The position numbers and the translations under genes are program-made. This document shows, piece after piece, positions 8,229 to 15,675 of a stretch of DNA of 64,000 bases. The notes under the pieces were generated by a model. That model did not search any database. It was not told the origin of the DNA and was given only the letters and a program-made list of their open reading frames with translations. The stretch comes from Sphingomonas sp. IC-56 (GTDB lineage Bacteria > Pseudomonadota > Alphaproteobacteria > Sphingomonadales > Sphingomonadaceae). The stretch lies in assembly GCF_021043375.1 (NCBI RefSeq), contig NZ_JAJNDV010000011.1:1-64000 (forward strand), written 5' to 3'. How positions within the stretch are numbered: the first letter of the stretch is position 1; every line of letters begins with the position of its first letter.

Positions 8229-8903
8229 ATGCGGCAGACGAATGCAGAAGGATTGCAGCTGGAGCGGGACGGCGCCGTACTCCACCGTGCAGCCGTTGCT
8301 GGACACATCGCCGAACTCGAACAACTGCTAAGCGACTACGCCTCCGATAGAGCCGGAACGCGCATACAGGATCATCCCGCGCTGTCAGTGGTGCTGGAGC
8401 AGGCGGTGGGCGGACGGATCGCGCACCATCTGGGCAGCGCGGCAAAGCCGGTTCGAGCGATCCTGTTCAACAAGACCGCGGACACCAACTGGAGCCTGGG
8501 CTGGCATCAGGACCGGACGATTGCCGTGCGCCACCGTGCAGTGGTGCCAGGCTTCGGCCCGTGGACGGTCAAGCAGGGAATGCTCCATGTGGCGCCACCC
8601 TTTGCACTGCTCGCGGGCATGCTGACCGTCCGCATCCACCTGGACCCGGTCGACGAAGGCAATGCGCCGCTGCTGATCGCGCCGGGCTCGCATCGCCAGC
8701 AGGTGGCGGAAGCCGATATAGACGAGGTCGTGCGCGCCTGCGGAACCGCGGCATGCCTGGCGGCGCAGGGCGACGTCTGGATCTATGCCACGCCGATCCT
8801 TCACGCGTCGCAGGCGGCAGCGTGCCCGCGTAGGCGGCGAGTGCTGCAGGTGGATTATGCCGGAGCGGGACTGCCGGGCGAGCTGGAGTGGCTGGGGGTG
8901 TGA
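8229..8903 (+). CDS. Phytanoyl-CoA dioxygenase (PhyH)-like Fe(II)/2-oxoglutarate oxygenase
   Basis: A 224-aa protein with the iron-binding HxD at H93/D95 (WSLGWHQDRTIAV) and a distal His near 192 (ILHAS), followed by the basic RRRRVLQVDY that would bind 2-oxoglutarate. This is the arrangement of the PhyH family. The middle (APPFALLAGMLTVRIHLDP, LLIAPGSHRQ) fits the double-stranded beta-helix core. The substrate is unknown; bacterial members hydroxylate small molecules, lipids or amino acids. It stands alone: upstream is the ompA terminator, downstream 300 bp without a gene. GTG at 8226 is an alternative start one codon earlier. Confidence 0.75.
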   Translation: MRQTNAEGLQLERDGAVLHRAAVAGHIAELEQLLSDYASDRAGTRIQDHPALSVVLEQAVGGRIAHHLGSAAKPVRAILFNKTADTNWSLGWHQDRTIAVRHRAVVPGFGPWTVKQGMLHVAPPFALLAGMLTVRIHLDPVDEGNAPLLIAPGSHRQQVAEADIDEVVRACGTAACLAAQGDVWIYATPILHASQAAACPRRRRVLQVDYAGAGLPGELEWLGV

Positions 8904-9219
8904 TGCTGCGGCTGCGCGTTGCTCTTTGGCCGCACAGACCGATTAGGTTCCGGTAGTAGGTGCTCGGGGCGGGGATCTCGTGCTGTGTCGCGCATCGTGT
9001 CCGATAGGACTGAGCTTTGATGAATTGCGCTGGATAGTGCGGTCGGCACTCGCGATCTGACGGCAACTGCGCCCCGGCCTTCGTCGGGGAACTGGTCGCG
9101 GCCAGAGGAGCGCAGGATCAGCGAGCCTTTATCGGCGTACATGGGCCTGGGCTGACGCCACTATCGTCTAAGCCCGCACGCCTGGTGCGTTGCGGTAGGC
9201 GCCAGATCCGATGGTGTAG
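8904..9219. other. 316-bp intergenic region with one repeat remnant
   Basis: No credible gene was found. A half copy of the A-type inverted repeat (GCCCCGGCCTTCGTCGGGGAAC, split at 9071-9092) is the only recognised element. A minus-strand open frame (8855-9142) crosses the 3' end of the dioxygenase gene and has no recognisable protein features. The region may be decayed coding sequence or the 3' flank of the minus-strand ygfZ gene. Confidence 0.5.
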
Positions 9220-9963
9220 CTAAGCTCCCGACGGCTCTGCTGCCACCGCCTCCGCCAGCCACGCTGGCAGCAGCGCATCGCCCAGCGCCTCCACGCGGCG
9301 CAGCTCCACCATCAGCCCCAGCTCCGGGTACACCGCGCGGGTGCGGTCGCTTGCCTCCCCTAGCGGCACCACCACCAGGCGGCGGTTGACCTTGGCGCGG
9401 TAGTGCATGCGGGCGGTGTTCTCCTGCCCGACATAGCATCCCTTGGTATAACTCACCCCGTTCAGCGGTTCGGCGTTGCATTCCAGCCACAGCGTCTTGT
9501 CCCGGCCGAGCTCGGCTGCCCCTTCGGTGACGCCGAGCGACAGGCGGTGCGCGTGCCAGTCGAGCGCCGGTTCGCCTACCGCTTCGCCCAGCCAGCGATG
9601 ACCAAGCGCGGGCAGCCGGGGATCCGGCACTCCCTGCGCGCCATCCCGCGACCAATGCACCCCGCCATCGACCGGCTCGATCACAATGGGCCGGCGCAGG
9701 CGGTAGATCGTCAGCCGCCGCGCCAGCGCCTCGCGCTGCGCCGCCTCGCAATCGACCAGCACCGCGTCGCCATCCTCCCACAGGATGAAGTCGAACAGCG
9801 CCTTGCCCTGCGGCGTCAGCAGCCCGGCCCATTGCGGCTGCCCAGGCGCCACCCGCGCCAGATCCTGCGTCAGCAATACTTGCAGGAAACCACGGACATC
9901 CTCGCCCGAGATGCGGAGAAGCGCGCGGTCGGCAAGCCAAGTGCCGGGGCTGGTTTCGGTCAT
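9220..9963 (-). CDS. ygfZ: Folate-binding protein YgfZ (Fe-S cluster repair, GcvT-like)
   Basis: A 247-aa GcvT-fold protein. The YgfZ signature KGCYVGQE is at residues 174-181, followed by NTARMHYRAKVNRRLV. YgfZ/IbaG-type proteins bind tetrahydrofolate and help assemble or repair Fe-S clusters; the Cys in the motif is essential in E. coli. The N-terminus (LADRALLRISGEDVRGFLQVLLTQD) is typical. It diverges from pyrC, and the 44-bp gap must hold both promoters. No start ambiguity was noted. Confidence 0.9.
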   Translation of the reverse strand: MTETSPGTWLADRALLRISGEDVRGFLQVLLTQDLARVAPGQPQWAGLLTPQGKALFDFILWEDGDAVLVDCEAAQREALARRLTIYRLRRPIVIEPVDGGVHWSRDGAQGVPDPRLPALGHRWLGEAVGEPALDWHAHRLSLGVTEGAAELGRDKTLWLECNAEPLNGVSYTKGCYVGQENTARMHYRAKVNRRLVVVPLGEASDRTRAVYPELGLMVELRRVEALGDALLPAWLAEAVAAEPSGA

Positions 9964-10007
9964 GACGAACAGGTAGGAGGCGGCGGGCGCGGAAAGAAGA
10001 GGCGAGC

Positions 10008-11333
10008 ATGGCAGAGATCGACTTGAAGCTGACGGGCGGGCGGGTGCATCTGCCGGGCGGACCGGCGGAGGTGGATGTCGGCGTCGCCCGCGGGCGCATC
10101 GTCGCGATCGGCAAGCTCGGTGACGCAGGCGCCACGGTGGACTGCACCGGGCTCGACATCCTGCCCGGCGTGATCGACAGCCAAGTGCACTTTCGCGAGC
10201 CGGGGCTCGAGGCCAAGGAAGACCTGGAGAGCGGCAGCCGTGCCGCGGTGCTGGGCGGTGTCACCGCCGTGTTCGAAATGCCGAACACCAAGCCCAACAC
10301 CGACAGCGCCGACGCAATCAATGACAAGCTGAACCGCGCCAAGGGGCGGATGTGGTGCGACCACGCTTTCTATGTCGGCGCGACCAACCATAACGCCGCC
10401 GCCCTGGCCGAGCTGGAGCGCTTGCCGGGCACCGCCGGCGTCAAGATTTTCATGGGCGCCTCGACCGGCGACCTGCTGGTGTCGGACGATGACAATCTCG
10501 CCCGCGTGCTCGCATCGGGCAAGCGCCGCGTGGCGATCCATGCCGAGGACGAAGCGCGGATGAACGCGCGCGCGGGCGAACGGATCGAGGGCGATCCGCG
10601 CTCGCACCCCGTCTGGCGCGACGACGAAAGCGCGTTGCTCGCCACTCAGCGTATCCTGCGGCTGGCGCGCGCGGCCAAGCGGCGCATCCACGTGCTGCAC
10701 GTGACCACGCCGGCCGAACTGGCGCTGCTGGGGCAGCACAAGGACATCGCCACCTGCGAAGTCACCCCGCAGCACCTGACGCTGGCAGGCGAAGAAGCCT
10801 ATCCGCGCCTGGGCACCTTTGCCCAGATGAACCCGCCGATCCGCTCTGGCGCGCACCGCGACGGGCTGTTCGAATGGCTGCGCCAGGGCGTGGTGGACGT
10901 GATGGGGTCGGACCACGCGCCGCATACGCGCGAGGAAAAGGCCAAGCCTTATCCGGCGAGCCCCAGCGGCATGCCCGGCGTGCAGACCCTGCTGCCGCTG
11001 ATGCTCAACCATGTCGCCGAAGGGCGCCTGACGCTGCAGCGGCTGATCGACCTGACCAGCGCCGGGCCGCAGCGCGTGTTCGGCATCGCCGGCAAGGGGC
11101 GGATCGCCGTCGGCTACGACGCGGATTTCACCGTGGTCGACCTGAAGGCGCGCTGGAGCATCGAGGAAAGCTGGCTCGCATCGAAGTGCGGCTGGTCGCC
11201 CTTCACCGGCATGACGCTGACGGGCAAGCCGGTCGGCACCTTTATCCGCGGCGCGCAGGTGATGTGGGAAGGCACGCTGGCCGAGGCCGCAAGCGGCGAG
11301 CCGGTCCGGTTCGAGGCTGTCGAGTTCGGCTAA
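10008..11333 (+). CDS. pyrC: Dihydroorotase
   Basis: A 441-aa amidohydrolase that closes carbamoyl-aspartate to dihydroorotate in pyrimidine synthesis (cytosol). Metal-site features are QVHFREPG (Q59, H61), the carboxylated-lysine candidate K146 in GVKIFMGAS, the central HVLHVTTP and EVTPQHLTL, and GSDHAPHTREEK. The usual first motif is HxH; here the first His is Gln, a variant that I recall from alphaproteobacterial dihydroorotases. Length and remaining motifs fit class I. The start has AGAGG upstream. It diverges from ygfZ and is followed by a TonB-like gene. A pyrE gene lies 23 kb away in this window. Confidence 0.88.
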   Translation: MAEIDLKLTGGRVHLPGGPAEVDVGVARGRIVAIGKLGDAGATVDCTGLDILPGVIDSQVHFREPGLEAKEDLESGSRAAVLGGVTAVFEMPNTKPNTDSADAINDKLNRAKGRMWCDHAFYVGATNHNAAALAELERLPGTAGVKIFMGASTGDLLVSDDDNLARVLASGKRRVAIHAEDEARMNARAGERIEGDPRSHPVWRDDESALLATQRILRLARAAKRRIHVLHVTTPAELALLGQHKDIATCEVTPQHLTLAGEEAYPRLGTFAQMNPPIRSGAHRDGLFEWLRQGVVDVMGSDHAPHTREEKAKPYPASPSGMPGVQTLLPLMLNHVAEGRLTLQRLIDLTSAGPQRVFGIAGKGRIAVGYDADFTVVDLKARWSIEESWLASKCGWSPFTGMTLTGKPVGTFIRGAQVMWEGTLAEAASGEPVRFEAVEFG

Positions 11334-11407
11334 CCGCCTCTTCCGATCGCGCCGACGCTGCCTATCTCTGGTCGAAGCGGCCGCGTGGTGCGGCCTGAGG
11401 CCAAGGC

Positions 11408-12203
11408 ATGTCGTACACCGCGTCCAGTCGCGCTGATCGTAGCAGGGCCGCATTAGGCGCGGCGGTGCTGACCGGTGCGCTGGGGGCGGCGCTGCTCTGG
11501 GGCTTGGCGGTGCACCAGCGCGTCGCCGAATCGCCCGCGCTGTTGGTGTTCCAAGGTACCTCCCGCGCCGCCGCCGCTGGAAAAGCCTAAGCCGGTGCCG
11601 CAGCGCGTGCGCAGTGGCCGTCCCGAAGGCGAGGCCTCACCGCCCAATCTGCGCGCCGAACCCACTCAGATCGTGGCGCCGACCCCGCTGGTTCCCGTAC
11701 TCATCCCACCGCCAGTGGTGGCTGCCCCGATCGCCGGCACAGGTGCGATGGCGTCGGCCGGGAGCGCCGACATCCCGGGCCCGGGCTATGGCAGCGGCGG
11801 CATCGGCCATGGCCGGGGCAGCGGCGGACAGGGGGACGGTGACGGCGGTGGCGGCGGCCGTGCCGAGACCCCGCCCGAATGGGTGCGCGGGCGCATCCGC
11901 GATTCCGATTTCCCCGATGCGCTCGCGGAAAGCGGCGCCGGCGGCACAGTCGGCGTGCGCTACACGGTCTGGACTGACGGCCGGGTGGTCGATTGCGAGA
12001 TCACGCGGAGCAGCGGCAACCGCCTGCTCGATGCGACCACCTGCCGGCTGATACGCGAACGTTTCCGCTTCAAGCCATCGCGCGATCGCGAAGGCCGCCC
12101 CGTCGCGGCCGACATCGTCGAGAACCATAGCTGGCTCGTGGAGGAGCTGCCGCCGGAGCCCGCACCGCCCCCACGCCGTCGGCGCGGGCTATTCGGGCTC
12201 TAG
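11408..12203 (+). pseudogene. TonB-family protein gene interrupted by a +1 frameshift
   Basis: Two overlapping frames together make one TonB-like protein. The first (from ATG 11408) encodes a cytoplasmic tail and one membrane helix (ALGAAVLTGALGAALLWGLAV), then reaches TAA at about 11588. The second frame carries the Pro-rich periplasmic linker (PPAPPPLEKPKPVPQ), a Gly-rich segment, and the TonB C-terminal domain (GGTVGVRYTVWTDGRVVDC...RFRFKPSRDREGRP). Reading switches by one extra base near 11555 (CAAGGTA). Removing one G gives a continuous protein of about 264 aa. TonB proteins pass proton-motive energy to outer-membrane receptors. It could be a true pseudogene, a sequencing error, or (less likely) recoding. 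Confidence 0.72.
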
Positions 12204-12496
12204 GCGGCAAAGCTCCAGCCTAGCCCGCCGATCACCCCGACCTGCACCATCGCGATCAGCTGGAGATAGGTGGAGAAGGGCTCCTTGCGCGTCTTGTGCC
12301 GAAACCGCTGCCGCGCGAAGAACGCCGCCGGCGTGCCGCCGATCAGCGCCAGCCAAAGCAGGGTCTTCTCCAGAATCCGGCGGTCGCCGCGCACCGCGCG
12401 CTGCTTGTCATCGCGGAAGCTGAGCAAGGTCCAGAGGTTCACCAGCACCAGCAGCGTGATGCCAAGCATCAGCACCGGCGGCGACAACGCGCTCAC
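12200..12496 (-). CDS. DUF1294 small membrane protein
   Basis: A 98-aa protein with a first membrane helix (VLMLGITLLVLVNLWTLL), then FRDDKQRAVRGDRRILEKTLLWLALIGGTPAAFFARQ and a C-terminal helix, the DUF1294 pattern (YqjE/YsdA-like, function unknown). The start is GTG at 12496, which overlaps the histidine kinase stop as GTGA, so it is probably co-translated with the kinase. Its stop shares two bases with the convergent TonB-like gene. The longer frame upstream (to 12673) is antisense-free but lies over the kinase REC domain in another frame and is not supported. Confidence 0.8.
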   Translation of the reverse strand: MSALSPPVLMLGITLLVLVNLWTLLSFRDDKQRAVRGDRRILEKTLLWLALIGGTPAAFFARQRFRHKTRKEPFSTYLQLIAMVQVGVIGGLGWSFAA

Positions 12497-14469
12497 TTGC
12501 GCGCGCGAAACGGCACCACCCGGCCTGGACCCTTGCTGAGCGCAACCGCTTCGCCCACCGCACGCGCGATCTGGTCGCGCCGGAATGGCTTGGCCAGGCG
12601 CGGGAGATTGGCGCCGACATCCTCTGGCAGCTCTGCATAGCCCGACACCAGCAGCGCGGGCAGATCGGGCCATCCAGCGCGGGCGGCATCGACCAGTTGC
12701 AGGCCGTTCATGTCCGGCATGGCGAAATCGGTCACCATTACGTCGATCCGGCTTTCGGAGAGCAGCTGAAGCGCCTGCTTGCCCGAAGTCGCCTGAATCA
12801 CGCGGTGGCCGGCATCTTCCAGCATCGCCGCGGTGTTGGTCAGCACCAGCGCATCATCGTCGACGGCAAGCACCACCAGCCGGTCGCCTTGAGGGGCGGG
12901 CGGTTCCGGGGTGGCGGACGGCGCCGGATCGGCGTCGGCGGCCGCGTCGGATACCGGCAGCCAGAGTTCGGCACGCGTGCCTTCGCCCTTGCGGCTGTGC
13001 AGGACCAGTCGGCCCCCGCATTGTTCGGCAAAGCCGTGCACCATCGACAGGCCCAGTCCCGTGCCCTTGCCCACGCCCTTGGTGGTGTAGAAAGGCTCGG
13101 TCGCACGCGCGAGGGTTTCCTCGTCCATGCCGCTGCCGGTGTCGATCACTGAGAGTGCGACATAGCTCCCTGGCTTCAGCGTGCCGCCCAGTTCGACGCG
13201 CTCCTCGCGCGCGGCGATCAGCACCCGGCCCCCCTCTGGCAACGCGTCGCGCGCATTCACCACCAGATTGAGCAACGCCAGTTCCAGCTGCGCCGGGTCG
13301 GCACGCACCGATCGCAGCATCAGCGGAAATTGCGTGTCGATCCGCACCGATGTGCCGATCGTGCGCTGCAACAGGTCGGCCATGCCGCGCACCAGCGCCG
13401 CAGGATCGACAGATTCCAGCTGAAGCGCCTGCTTGCGGGCAAAGGCGAGCATGCGCTGGGTCAGCGTCGCCCCGCGCTCGGCTGCCATCATCGCATTGTC
13501 GAGGAAGCGGGTGATGTCGCCACCCTGTGCCGCGCGGCGGCGGGCAAGATCCAGGCTGCCGATGATCGCAGCCAGCAGATTGTTGAAGTCATGCGCGACG
13601 CCACCGGTCAGCTTGCCGATCGCCTCCATCTTCTGCGCCTGGAACAACGCCTCGCGGGCCTGGTCGAGCGCCAGCTGCGACTGGCGCCGCTCGGTCAGGT
13701 CGCGGGTGATCTTGGCGAAGCCGATCAGCGTGCCGGTGTTGTCGCGGACGGGATCGATGACCACGCTGGCCCAGAACTGGGTGCCGTCCTTGCGCACCCG
13801 CCAGCCTTCGGCTTCGAACCGGCCCTGGGTCCGCGCGGTTTCCAGCGCATGGGCCGGGAAGTCGATGGCGCGGTCTTCATCGGTGTAGAAGCGGGAGAAA
13901 TGCTCGCCCAGTATCTCCTCGGCGCGGTACCCTTTGAAGCGCTCGGCGCCCGCATTCCAGCTGGCGACATGGCCCTGCGGGTCGAGCATGTAGATCGCGT
14001 AGTCGGTGACGCTCTGCACCAGCAGGCGGAAGCGTTCCTCGCTGCGGCGAAGCTCTTCCTCGGCGTGGCGCCGCTCGGTCAGGTCGCGGGTGACCTTGGC
14101 GAAGCCGATCAGCGTGCCTTCGGGATCGCGGATCGGATCGATGACGACATTAGCCCAGAAGTGGGTGCCATCCTTGCGCACCCGCCAGCCGGTCGCCTCG
14201 AAACGGCCCTCGCGCTCGGCGGTGGCAAGCGCATGGGCGGGGATGCCTGCGGCGCGGTCCTCATCGGTGTAGAAGCGCGAAAAGTGCTGGCCGATGATCT
14301 CGTCGGCGTCATAGCCCTTGAACCGCTGCGCCCCGGCGTTCCAGCTGACGACTTCGCCGGACAGGTCGAGCATGTAGATGGCGTAGTCGGTGACGCTCTG
14401 GACGAGCAGTTCGAACCGGCCGCTTCCGGGTTCGCCGGGCTTCAACGTCACACTCAATCTCGTCCCCAT
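12493..14469 (-). CDS. PAS-PAS hybrid sensor histidine kinase with receiver domain
   Basis: A 658-aa soluble hybrid kinase. It has two tandem PAS domains (about 15-130 and 145-260), nearly the same in sequence (LLVQSVTDYAIYMLD, FKGY, HFSRFYTDEDRA, EGWRVRKDGTQFWA), each ending RDLTERR. Then come a HisKA/HWE-like dimerisation helix with VAHDFNNLLAAI (phospho-His about residue 290), an HATPase_c domain (GTGLGLSMVHGF), and a receiver domain with acceptor Asp about residue 580 (VTDFAMPDMNG). No membrane helix is seen, so sensing is cytosolic, perhaps redox, light or a ligand. ATG 14469 is preferred; TTG 14505 is an in-frame alternative. The stop overlaps the DUF1294 start. No response-regulator gene is adjacent. 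Confidence 0.85.
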   Translation of the reverse strand: MGTRLSVTLKPGEPGSGRFELLVQSVTDYAIYMLDLSGEVVSWNAGAQRFKGYDADEIIGQHFSRFYTDEDRAAGIPAHALATAEREGRFEATGWRVRKDGTHFWANVVIDPIRDPEGTLIGFAKVTRDLTERRHAEEELRRSEERFRLLVQSVTDYAIYMLDPQGHVASWNAGAERFKGYRAEEILGEHFSRFYTDEDRAIDFPAHALETARTQGRFEAEGWRVRKDGTQFWASVVIDPVRDNTGTLIGFAKITRDLTERRQSQLALDQAREALFQAQKMEAIGKLTGGVAHDFNNLLAAIIGSLDLARRRAAQGGDITRFLDNAMMAAERGATLTQRMLAFARKQALQLESVDPAALVRGMADLLQRTIGTSVRIDTQFPLMLRSVRADPAQLELALLNLVVNARDALPEGGRVLIAAREERVELGGTLKPGSYVALSVIDTGSGMDEETLARATEPFYTTKGVGKGTGLGLSMVHGFAEQCGGRLVLHSRKGEGTRAELWLPVSDAAADADPAPSATPEPPAPQGDRLVVLAVDDDALVLTNTAAMLEDAGHRVIQATSGKQALQLLSESRIDVMVTDFAMPDMNGLQLVDAARAGWPDLPALLVSGYAELPEDVGANLPRLAKPFRRDQIARAVGEAVALSKGPGRVVPFRARK

Positions 14470-14537
14470 CGCCGCCGCGAAGCGCAGCTTCCGCTGACGT
14501 CGCAACCCCTTGAGGGGATTTTGGTTCCGTCAGTGCC

Positions 14538-15284
14538 TCAGAAGGGCAGCCAGCGCTGCTTCTCGCTGAACTTCATGTATCCGGCATTGACGCCCAGCCG
14601 CCAGCCGACGCCCAGCCGCACCGGGATCAGCACCACGTCGCCCCGGCGCATATAGCTCGCCGAGAACCCGCCCACGAAATAGGCGCGGCCTTCGCCCGCC
14701 GGGAAGCGCTTGTAGAGCTCCTGGCTGTCGTAAAGATTGTAGACCAGCACGAACACCTTGTTCGCGTCGCCGCCCACGTCGAAGCCGATCGACGGGCCGG
14801 TCCAGTACACCGGGCGCTCGCCTTCGATGCGGTGGAACATGCGGCCCGAGCCATAGCGCAGCCCCACGCCGATCGCGCCGGACGCCTCGCTGCCGGCGAT
14901 ATAGGCGTTGGGACGGCCCTGGTCCTTCAGGATATTTTCCAGCAGCCCGGCCAGCCCCGAAGCACCCTTGCCGAACACGCCCTCGGCCGCGCTCAACAGT
15001 TCGTCCTGTTCGAACGTGTCGGTCGCCCGCTCGCGCGCATTGGTGGCCGGCGCAGTCTGCACCGGCGGGGCATATTGCGGCTGGGGCTGGGCAGGGGGAG
15101 CGGCGGGCTCGCGGTACGGACCGTAATCGGACGGTGCCGGCCCGTCCTGGCGCACCGGCGGCGCGTCCAGGTCCGAATCGATCGCGGTGTTGGGATCGAT
15201 GGTGGTCATCTGCGCCGCGGCCGGCACCGCCGACATCCCGATCAGCGCCGCCACCGCCGCCCAAGTCCATGTGCCGATACGCAT
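14538..15284 (-). CDS. EipA-family (DUF1134) envelope protein
   Basis: A 248-aa exported protein. The signal peptide is residues 1-24 (…MSAVPAAAQ), followed by a Pro-rich region (about 30-80) and the DUF1134 domain (about 95-248) with GLAGLLENILKDQGRPNAYI, EASGAIGVGLRYGSG and DVGGDANKVFVLVYNL. The Brucella member EipA is a periplasmic beta-barrel-like protein needed for envelope integrity (established). The role here is inferred. It is transcribed toward the histidine kinase 68 bp away. Between them is a small palindrome (CCCCTTGAGGGG, 14509-14520) too weak to call a terminator on this strand. Confidence 0.85.
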   Translation of the reverse strand: MRIGTWTWAAVAALIGMSAVPAAAQMTTIDPNTAIDSDLDAPPVRQDGPAPSDYGPYREPAAPPAQPQPQYAPPVQTAPATNARERATDTFEQDELLSAAEGVFGKGASGLAGLLENILKDQGRPNAYIAGSEASGAIGVGLRYGSGRMFHRIEGERPVYWTGPSIGFDVGGDANKVFVLVYNLYDSQELYKRFPAGEGRAYFVGGFSASYMRRGDVVLIPVRLGVGWRLGVNAGYMKFSEKQRWLPF

Positions 15285-15447
15285 AGTCTGAGTGCCCCAA
15301 GTCCCCGGAAAACCGCGCCACCATAAGGCGCAGCCGCTGACGCTACAATGAACGGGAGCCCAGCGGCACGGAATTCGCGACTTGTTGCTTCTCCCCGTTG
15401 ATCCCCGGAAAAACCGCCGCTATAGCGCTCGACCTCTAGCCCCTTCC

Positions 15448-15537
15448 GGAGACGTGGGTGAGTGGCTGAAACCAACGCTTTGCTAAAGCGTCATACGGGA
15501 AACCGTATCGAGGGTTCGAATCCCTCCGTCTCCTCCA
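15448..15537 (+). tRNA. tRNA-Ser (anticodon GCT)
   Basis: A complete type II tRNA. The acceptor GGAGACG (15448-15454) pairs with CGTCTCC (15527-15533). The anticodon stem ACGCT/AGCGT encloses loop TTGCTAA with anticodon GCT at 15482-15484 (reads AGC/AGU). A long variable arm TACGG-GAAA-CCGTA and a T arm with GGTTCGAATCC follow. CCA is encoded (15535-15537). The discriminator base is T (15534), whereas serine tRNAs usually have G73. Confidence 0.95.
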
Positions 15538-15643
15538 CCTCGGCTCAGATCCCCCTGCATCGCAAACTTCCCCCACCGGGCCCCGCGCATATTCGTGGTG
15601 CAGCATTGAACCCACCGCCCGCTCGGCCTAAGTCGCGGACCTG

Positions 15644-15659
15644 TTAACGGTACCGTTGA
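15644..15659. promoter_or_regulatory. Palindromic operator candidate upstream of the aldehyde dehydrogenase
   Basis: The perfect 12-bp palindrome AACGGTACCGTT (15646-15657), with a further matching pair outside it, lies 16 bp before the start codon of the aldehyde dehydrogenase gene. The shape (AAnGGTACCnTT) is like operators of LacI-family sugar regulators in Caulobacter and sphingomonads. A regulator bound here would block transcription initiation or early elongation. No LacI gene is in the window. Inference only. Confidence 0.5.
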
Positions 15660-15675
15660 AACTGGAGTTCGAGAC

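Noticed and set aside
8855..9142. 95-aa minus-strand open frame in the intergenic gap
   Set aside because: Overlaps the dioxygenase gene end and half a repeat; no recognisable features.
14509..14520. CCCCTTGAGGGG palindrome as a terminator of the EipA gene
   Set aside because: Only four GC pairs and no T-run on the minus strand.
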